Below, piece after piece: positions 5,756 to 9,565 of a DNA stretch of 9,565 nucleotides. Location: the NCBI GenBank assembly GCA_003482555.1, contig DMYQ01000012.1:1-9565 (forward strand). The letters run 5' to 3'. Under the pieces are notes generated by a model that did no database searches, had not been told where the DNA came from, and saw only the letters and a list, made by a program, of their open reading frames with translations. The stretch's first letter is position 1; every line of letters begins with the position of its first letter. The stretch is from Janthinobacterium sp. (GTDB lineage: Bacteria; Pseudomonadota; Gammaproteobacteria; Burkholderiales; Burkholderiaceae_D). The position numbers and the translations under genes were made by a program.

Positions 5756-6709
5756 ATGACCACTTACCACAATTATCCGCGCGACATGATCGGCTACGGC
5801 CGCACGCCCCCCCATCCAGCCTGGCCCAAGGGCGCCCGCATTGCCCTGCAATTCGTGCTGAATTATGAAGAGGGCGCGGAAAACAATGTCTTGCACGGCG
5901 ATGCCGCGTCCGAGACGTTTTTGTCGGAAATCATCGGCGCCGCCGCCTTTCCCATGCGTCACCTTAGCATGGAGTCGATCTACGAATACGGTTCGCGCGC
6001 CGGCCTGTGGCGCCTGTTGCGCATGTTCGAGGAGCGGCGCCTGCCGCTGACCGTGTTCGGCGTCGCCATGGCGCTCAAGCGCAACCCGGAGGCGGTGGCC
6101 GCCTTCCGCGAACTGGGGCACGAGATCGCCTGCCACGGCTTGCGCTGGATTTCCTACCAAAACGCCGACGAAGCCGATGAACGGGCCCACATGCGCGAAG
6201 CCGTCGATATCTTCCGCGAACTGACCGGCGCCGCGCCACTGGGCTGGTACACGGGACGCGATTCGCCCAACACCCGCAAACTGGTGGTCGAGCACGGCGG
6301 CTTTCGCTACGACTCCGACTATTACGGCGACGATTTGCCGTTCTGGCAAACGGTCGCTTGCAGCGACGCGGCCGGCGCGCCGGCGCTGCGCCCCCACCTG
6401 ATCGTGCCCTACACCCTGGACAGCAACGACATGCGCTTCGCCGCGCTGCAGGGCTTCAATTCCGGCACCCAGTTTTTCGATTACCTGAAAGATTCCTTCG
6501 ACGTGCTGTACGCGGAGGGCGATCCGCACGGTTTGAATCAACCGAAGATGCTGTCGATCGGCCTGCATTGCCGCTTGATCGGGCGGCCGGGGCGGGCGGC
6601 GGCGCTGGCCCGCTTTCTCGATTATGTGCAAAGCCACGAGCAAGTCTGGATCACGCGGCGCATCGACATCGCCGAACACTGGCACGCCACCCACCCGTTT
6701 GCCGGTTAA
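5756..6709 (+). CDS. puuE: Allantoinase of the PuuE (polysaccharide-deacetylase-like) family
   Basis: PuuE opens the ring of allantoin to give allantoate in the cytoplasm. It is unrelated to the amidohydrolase-type allantoinase AllB and is described as metal-independent. The 317 residues match family length. Diagnostic segments are GYGRTPPH (13-20), NYEEG (36-40), EYGSR (77-81), GHEIACHGLRWISYQ (121-135), GWYTGRDSPNTRKL (163-176) and YDSDYYGDDLPFW (185-197). The ATG at 5756 is chosen because homologues begin shortly before the YPRDMIGYG segment. A GTG at 5702 would add 18 residues that run through the control region. The ribosome site is weak (AAAG). It heads the plus-strand series, 201 bases ahead of xdhC. 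No UraD domain is fused to it, although such fusions exist in other bacteria. Confidence 0.95.
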   Translation: MTTYHNYPRDMIGYGRTPPHPAWPKGARIALQFVLNYEEGAENNVLHGDAASETFLSEIIGAAAFPMRHLSMESIYEYGSRAGLWRLLRMFEERRLPLTVFGVAMALKRNPEAVAAFRELGHEIACHGLRWISYQNADEADERAHMREAVDIFRELTGAAPLGWYTGRDSPNTRKLVVEHGGFRYDSDYYGDDLPFWQTVACSDAAGAPALRPHLIVPYTLDSNDMRFAALQGFNSGTQFFDYLKDSFDVLYAEGDPHGLNQPKMLSIGLHCRLIGRPGRAAALARFLDYVQSHEQVWITRRIDIAEHWHATHPFAG

Positions 6710-6740
6710 GCGCGGCGCGGCCGCGAGGTGTAAGCGGTCA

Positions 6741-6772
6741 AGTGCGGGCGCGCGCCGATATGCGCCCACGCT
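6741..6772 (+). other. Hairpin between puuE and xdhC
   Basis: The arms 6741-6751 and 6762-6772 pair over 11 positions with one G-T wobble and one mismatch; the inner six pairs (GGGCGC/GCGCCC) are perfect. The 10-base loop is GCGCCGATAT. No T-run follows, so at most this is a Rho-related or mRNA-processing signal. In the rest of 6710-6910 I see no convincing promoter, so xdhC may share the puuE transcript. Confidence 0.35.
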
Positions 6773-6867
6773 GATAAGCAACATCAATTCATAGCAATAT
6801 GGACGCGGCGCGCCGGTGTTAATCTGCTCACTTGAGACTACGCACCCGAGACTGAGCCGAGGCCATC

Positions 6868-6930
6868 ATGTCAGCACCGAATATCATCGCGACTTTGAGC
6901 GCGACGCAGCATGCGCACCTTGATGAATAA
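6868..6930 (+). CDS. Possible 20-residue leader ORF overlapping the xdhC start
   Basis: The ORF reads MSAPNIIATLSATQHAHLDE and stops at TAA 6928-6930. GAGG (6859-6862) lies five bases before its ATG, which makes it a better-equipped start than either candidate xdhC start (6911 or 6923), where no Shine-Dalgarno is visible. Its end overlaps the beginning of xdhC in another frame, a layout typical of translational coupling. Third-position GC is only about 60 percent, lower than in the neighbouring genes, so coding constraint is doubtful. It may be a leader peptide, a remnant of a lost gene, or chance. Confidence 0.35.
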   Translation: MSAPNIIATLSATQHAHLDE

Positions 6931-7972
6931 TGATAACTGGCTCAGCGACAGCGGCGGCGCGCCGGCCGTGTTGATCACGGTGGCGATCGTGGAAGGCTCC
7001 GGTCCGCGCGAAGCGGGCGCGAAGATGCTCCTCACCGCCGGGCAACTATTCGACACCATAGGCGGCGGCCACCTGGAAATGTGCGCCATCGAGATGGCGC
7101 GCGGCATGCTGAACGGGGAGGGCGCGGCGCGCCTCGAACGCTATGCGCTCGGCCCCAGCCTGGGCCAATGCTGCGGCGGCGTCGTGCACCTGGCCTTCGA
7201 GCGCGTCGACGGCGCCCTGGCCGGCGTGCTTGCCAGCCTGCGCCTGCGTCGGCAGCAAGACAGTTGGCGCGTCTGCGCCATCGACGGCGTGCCGGCCGCT
7301 TGCCTGTTCGACGCCGACGGCCGCGTCGTCGCCGGCGACGGCGCGGCCGTGCCCGCCGATTTCGCGCGCGAGCGCGGCGCCCACCTGATGCGCGACGGGC
7401 AAGGGCGGCGCTGGCTGGTCGATCCCTGCCTGGCGCCGCGCGCCCACCTGACCCTGTTCGGCGCCGGCCACGTCGGCGCCGCCATCGTGCGGGCGCTGGC
7501 CGACATGCCGTGCAATGTCACCTGGGTCGACGAGCGCGAAGACATGTTTCCCGCCAAGGTAGCGGCCAATGTGCGCATCGAAGCTTCCGACACGCCCGAA
7601 GCCCTGGTCGACGCCGCCCCGGCCGGCGCCAGTTTCCTCGTCATGACGCACAGCCACGCCCTCGATCAACGCCTGACGGAAGCGATCATGGCGCGCGCCG
7701 AGGTCGGCTGGTTCGGCTTGATCGGCTCCCTGACCAAGCGCCGCCAGTTCGAACACCGGCTGCGCGCGCGCGGCTGCGACCCCGAACGCGTGGACGCCAT
7801 GGTGTGCCCGATCGGCCTGGCGGGCATCGCCAACAAGGCGCCGGCGGTCATCGCCGCCTCCGTTTGCGCTCAATTACTCATGGTGTGGGAAGCGGCCGCG
7901 GCCGCCTCCGCCACCGCGCCGCCGCGGCCGATGGCGGGCGGCGCCACCTCCAAAGCAACTCACCAGTTTTAG
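6911..7972 (+). CDS. xdhC: XdhC family molybdenum cofactor insertion protein for xanthine dehydrogenase
   Basis: XdhC binds molybdenum cofactor, helps its sulfuration and delivers it to xanthine dehydrogenase in the cytoplasm. Motifs are GSGPREAGAKM (29-39), GGGHLE (51-56), SLGQCCGG with the paired cysteines C87/C88 (83-90), a Rossmann-like GAGHVG (184-189), MTHSHALD (245-252), GLIGSLTKRRQFEHRL (269-284) and CPIGLAGIANKAPA (299-312). The C-terminus after about 328 is an Ala/Pro-rich tail. Two starts are possible, ATG 6911 and ATG 6923. The second gives MNNDNWL, closer to the usual short N-terminus. Neither has a clear ribosome site, which fits coupling to the small ORF ahead. The dehydrogenase subunits XdhA and XdhB, usually next door, are absent here. 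guaD follows 16 bases later, an operon arrangement. Confidence 0.95.
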   Translation: MRTLMNNDNWLSDSGGAPAVLITVAIVEGSGPREAGAKMLLTAGQLFDTIGGGHLEMCAIEMARGMLNGEGAARLERYALGPSLGQCCGGVVHLAFERVDGALAGVLASLRLRRQQDSWRVCAIDGVPAACLFDADGRVVAGDGAAVPADFARERGAHLMRDGQGRRWLVDPCLAPRAHLTLFGAGHVGAAIVRALADMPCNVTWVDEREDMFPAKVAANVRIEASDTPEALVDAAPAGASFLVMTHSHALDQRLTEAIMARAEVGWFGLIGSLTKRRQFEHRLRARGCDPERVDAMVCPIGLAGIANKAPAVIAASVCAQLLMVWEAAAAASATAPPRPMAGGATSKATHQF

Positions 7973-7988
7973 CAAAAAGAAAGCATCC

Positions 7989-9305
7989 ATGTCCAGCACC
8001 GCCCTATTGCAAGCTTACCGAGCCAGCTTGCTGCACTTCCACGCCGATCCCGCCTTCCACGAGCACGCCCACGCCTGGCATGAAGACGGCCTCTTGATCG
8101 TCGCCGACGGCAAGATCGTGGCGGCCGGCGACTACGCCCGGCTGCGCGCCAGCCTGTCGCCCGACACCGTCGTGCACGATTACTCGGGCAAGATCATCAT
8201 GCCCGGCTTCATCGATACCCACGTCCACTTCCCGCAGACGGACATGATCGCTTCGCCCGCGCCCGGCCTGCTACCCTGGCTGGAAACTTATACCTTTCCC
8301 ACCGAGCGCCAGTTTTCCGACCCACTGCACGCGCGCCAGGTGGCCGACTTCTTCCTCGACGAACTGCTGCGCTGCGGCACCACGACGGCGATGGTGTATT
8401 GCACCGTGCACCCGGAATCGGTGGACGCCTTCTTCAGCGCCAGCGAAGAGCGCCAGTTGCGCATGGTGGCCGGCAAGGTGATGATGGACCGCAATTGCCC
8501 GGAATTCCTGCGCGACACGGCCGAAAGCGGCGCCCGCGAAACGGAAGATTTGATCAAGCGCTGGCACAAGCGCGGCCGCGCGCTGTACGCCATCACGCCC
8601 CGTTTCGCCCCGACCTCGACCGAAGCCCAATTGCAACTGGCGGGCGAACTGGCGCGCGCCTACCCGGACACTTACCTGCAAACCCACGTCTCCGAAAACG
8701 AGGACGAGTGCGCCTGGGTCAAGTCCCTGTTTCCGAATTCGCGCAGCTACCTCGACGTCTACGACCGCTACGGCATGCTGCGCCCGCGCGCCATGTTCGG
8801 CCACTGCATCTGGCTTGACGCGCGCGACCGCCAGCGCATGGCCGAAACGCAATCGGCGGCGGCCGTTTGCCCGACCTCCAATCTCTTCCTGGGCAGCGGC
8901 CTGTTCGACTTCGATGCGGCCGACACGGCCGGCGTGCCGCTGGGCCTGGCGACCGACGTCGGCGGCGGTACGTCGTTTTCAATGTTGCAAACAATGAATG
9001 AAGCCTATAAAGTAGCGCGCATGAAAGGCAGTTACCTGCCGGCATTGCGTATGTTTTACATGGCGACCCTGGGCGCCGCCCGCAGCATGCAACTGGAAGG
9101 CACGATCGGCAACTTCGCCGCCGGCGCGGAAGCGGACTTCATCGTCCTCGACCCGCGGGCGACGCCCTTGCTGGCGCGGCGCACGCGGCGCTGCAACGGC
9201 CTCGAAGAATTGCTGTTCGCGCTGGCGCTGCTGGGCGACGACCGCAGCGTGGCCGCCACTTTCGCGGCCGGGCGCCGGGTACACCAGCGCGATGTCGTGG
9301 AGTAA
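7989..9305 (+). CDS. guaD: Guanine deaminase
   Basis: GuaD converts guanine to xanthine and ammonia, feeding the xanthine dehydrogenase that XdhC matures. At 438 residues it is nearly the size of E. coli GuaD. It is a zinc amidohydrolase with all expected ligands: H78 and H80 in PGFIDTHVHFPQTD, H233 in THVSEN with the catalytic E236, H272 in GHC, and D323 in ATDVGGGTSFSML. CPTSNLFLGSGLF (294-306) and LETYTFPTE (98-106) are specific to guanine deaminases within the superfamily. There is no signal peptide. The ribosome site is modest (AAAGAAAG). It follows xdhC by 16 bases and precedes the next gene by 33, so the three are probably cotranscribed. Confidence 0.97.
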   Translation: MSSTALLQAYRASLLHFHADPAFHEHAHAWHEDGLLIVADGKIVAAGDYARLRASLSPDTVVHDYSGKIIMPGFIDTHVHFPQTDMIASPAPGLLPWLETYTFPTERQFSDPLHARQVADFFLDELLRCGTTTAMVYCTVHPESVDAFFSASEERQLRMVAGKVMMDRNCPEFLRDTAESGARETEDLIKRWHKRGRALYAITPRFAPTSTEAQLQLAGELARAYPDTYLQTHVSENEDECAWVKSLFPNSRSYLDVYDRYGMLRPRAMFGHCIWLDARDRQRMAETQSAAAVCPTSNLFLGSGLFDFDAADTAGVPLGLATDVGGGTSFSMLQTMNEAYKVARMKGSYLPALRMFYMATLGAARSMQLEGTIGNFAAGAEADFIVLDPRATPLLARRTRRCNGLEELLFALALLGDDRSVAATFAAGRRVHQRDVVE

Positions 9306-9338
9306 CTGTCGACCTTCAATCCTACGGAAAGAAAATCG

Positions 9339-9565
9339 ATGCAAAAGACCTTCCCCCGCCTGACAATCGCGCTGGCCGTGGCTTTGGCCGGCGGCGCGCT
9401 GAACGCACAGGCCGCCAGCAATGAAGAATATACAAAGCGTTATTTCGCCGCCATGGTGTCCGGCGCGCACCCGAAAACGGCCGAGCTGACCCTGTTCTTT
9501 ACGATGATGCCGAAGGGCGGGGACTTGCATCACCATTATTCGGGTGCCATTTACGCCGAGCAATA
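9339..9565 (+). CDS. Secreted adenosine-deaminase-family protein, N-terminal part only
   Basis: The gene runs off the window after 75 codons. Residues 1-25 are a clear Sec signal peptide (MQKTFPRLTIALAVALAGGA, cleavage near NAQA-A), so the protein acts in the periplasm or outside. The mature part reaches MPKGGDLHHHYSGAIYAE (57-74). That matches the first strand of adenosine deaminase-like amidohydrolases, where H64 and H66 would be the first two zinc ligands (HxH) and SGA replaces the usual EGS/DGA. GGAAAG seven bases before the ATG supports the start. Placed directly after guaD, it may deaminate extracellular adenosine or a related purine. Other deaminases of the superfamily cannot be excluded from so short a piece. 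Confidence 0.8.
   Translation, partial: MQKTFPRLTIALAVALAGGALNAQAASNEEYTKRYFAAMVSGAHPKTAELTLFFTMMPKGGDLHHHYSGAIYAEQ

Noticed and set aside
5657..6787. A 376-codon minus-strand open frame covering puuE
   Set aside because: It is the antisense shadow of puuE, with no family signature and low-complexity composition. Its extension past both gene ends is explained by high GC.
7046..8097. Long overlapping frames on both strands within xdhC and at the start of guaD
   Set aside because: Arg/Pro/Ala-rich shadow translations. The XdhC and GuaD frames carry complete catalytic and binding motifs.

Overview
The window looks like a chromosomal segment of a high-GC betaproteobacterium. Codon use is strongly GC-ending, and the gene set (a LivHMGF-type ABC transporter beside PuuE, XdhC and GuaD) is common in Burkholderiales. 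An Oxalobacteraceae member (Janthinobacterium, Massilia or Duganella type) is my best guess, made from general sequence feel and not from a search.

Layout. The left half (about 70-4844) is one minus-strand operon for a branched-chain-amino-acid-type (HAAT family) ABC importer, read right to left: LivH-like permease (3969-4844), a single-chain LivM permease + LivG ATPase fusion (2096-3955), LivF-like ATPase (1321-2031) and the periplasmic substrate-binding protein (70-1221). It is closed by a strong intrinsic terminator at 26-54. The 450-base stretch 4845-5294 has no large gene but is dense in signals. On the minus strand, in order of reading, these are a hairpin at the end of uraH, a tandem array of about 11.5-bp units, a near-consensus sigma70 promoter, a 39-codon small ORF with a Shine-Dalgarno, and a second promoter lying inside an imperfect dyad just before livH.

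The right half carries purine catabolism. 5-hydroxyisourate hydrolase (uraH, minus) and the metal-independent allantoinase puuE (plus) diverge from a 107-bp control region with a GGTA/TACC dyad. After puuE come a possible 20-codon leader ORF, xdhC (molybdenum cofactor insertion factor for xanthine dehydrogenase), guaD (guanine deaminase) and the start of a secreted adenosine-deaminase-family protein cut by the window edge.

Taken together, the genes fit a route that deaminates purines (GuaD, perhaps the ADA-like protein), oxidises xanthine (an XdhAB enzyme matured by XdhC) and opens the urate ring (UraH, PuuE). The ABC importer is a plausible uptake system for a purine or purine-derived compound. 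The catalytic xanthine dehydrogenase subunits, urate oxidase, OHCU decarboxylase and the steps after allantoate are not in the window. I see no mobile element, CRISPR array, tRNA or rRNA. The protein families are all known. The novelty lies in the unassigned transporter substrate and the unusual regulatory DNA between livH and uraH.
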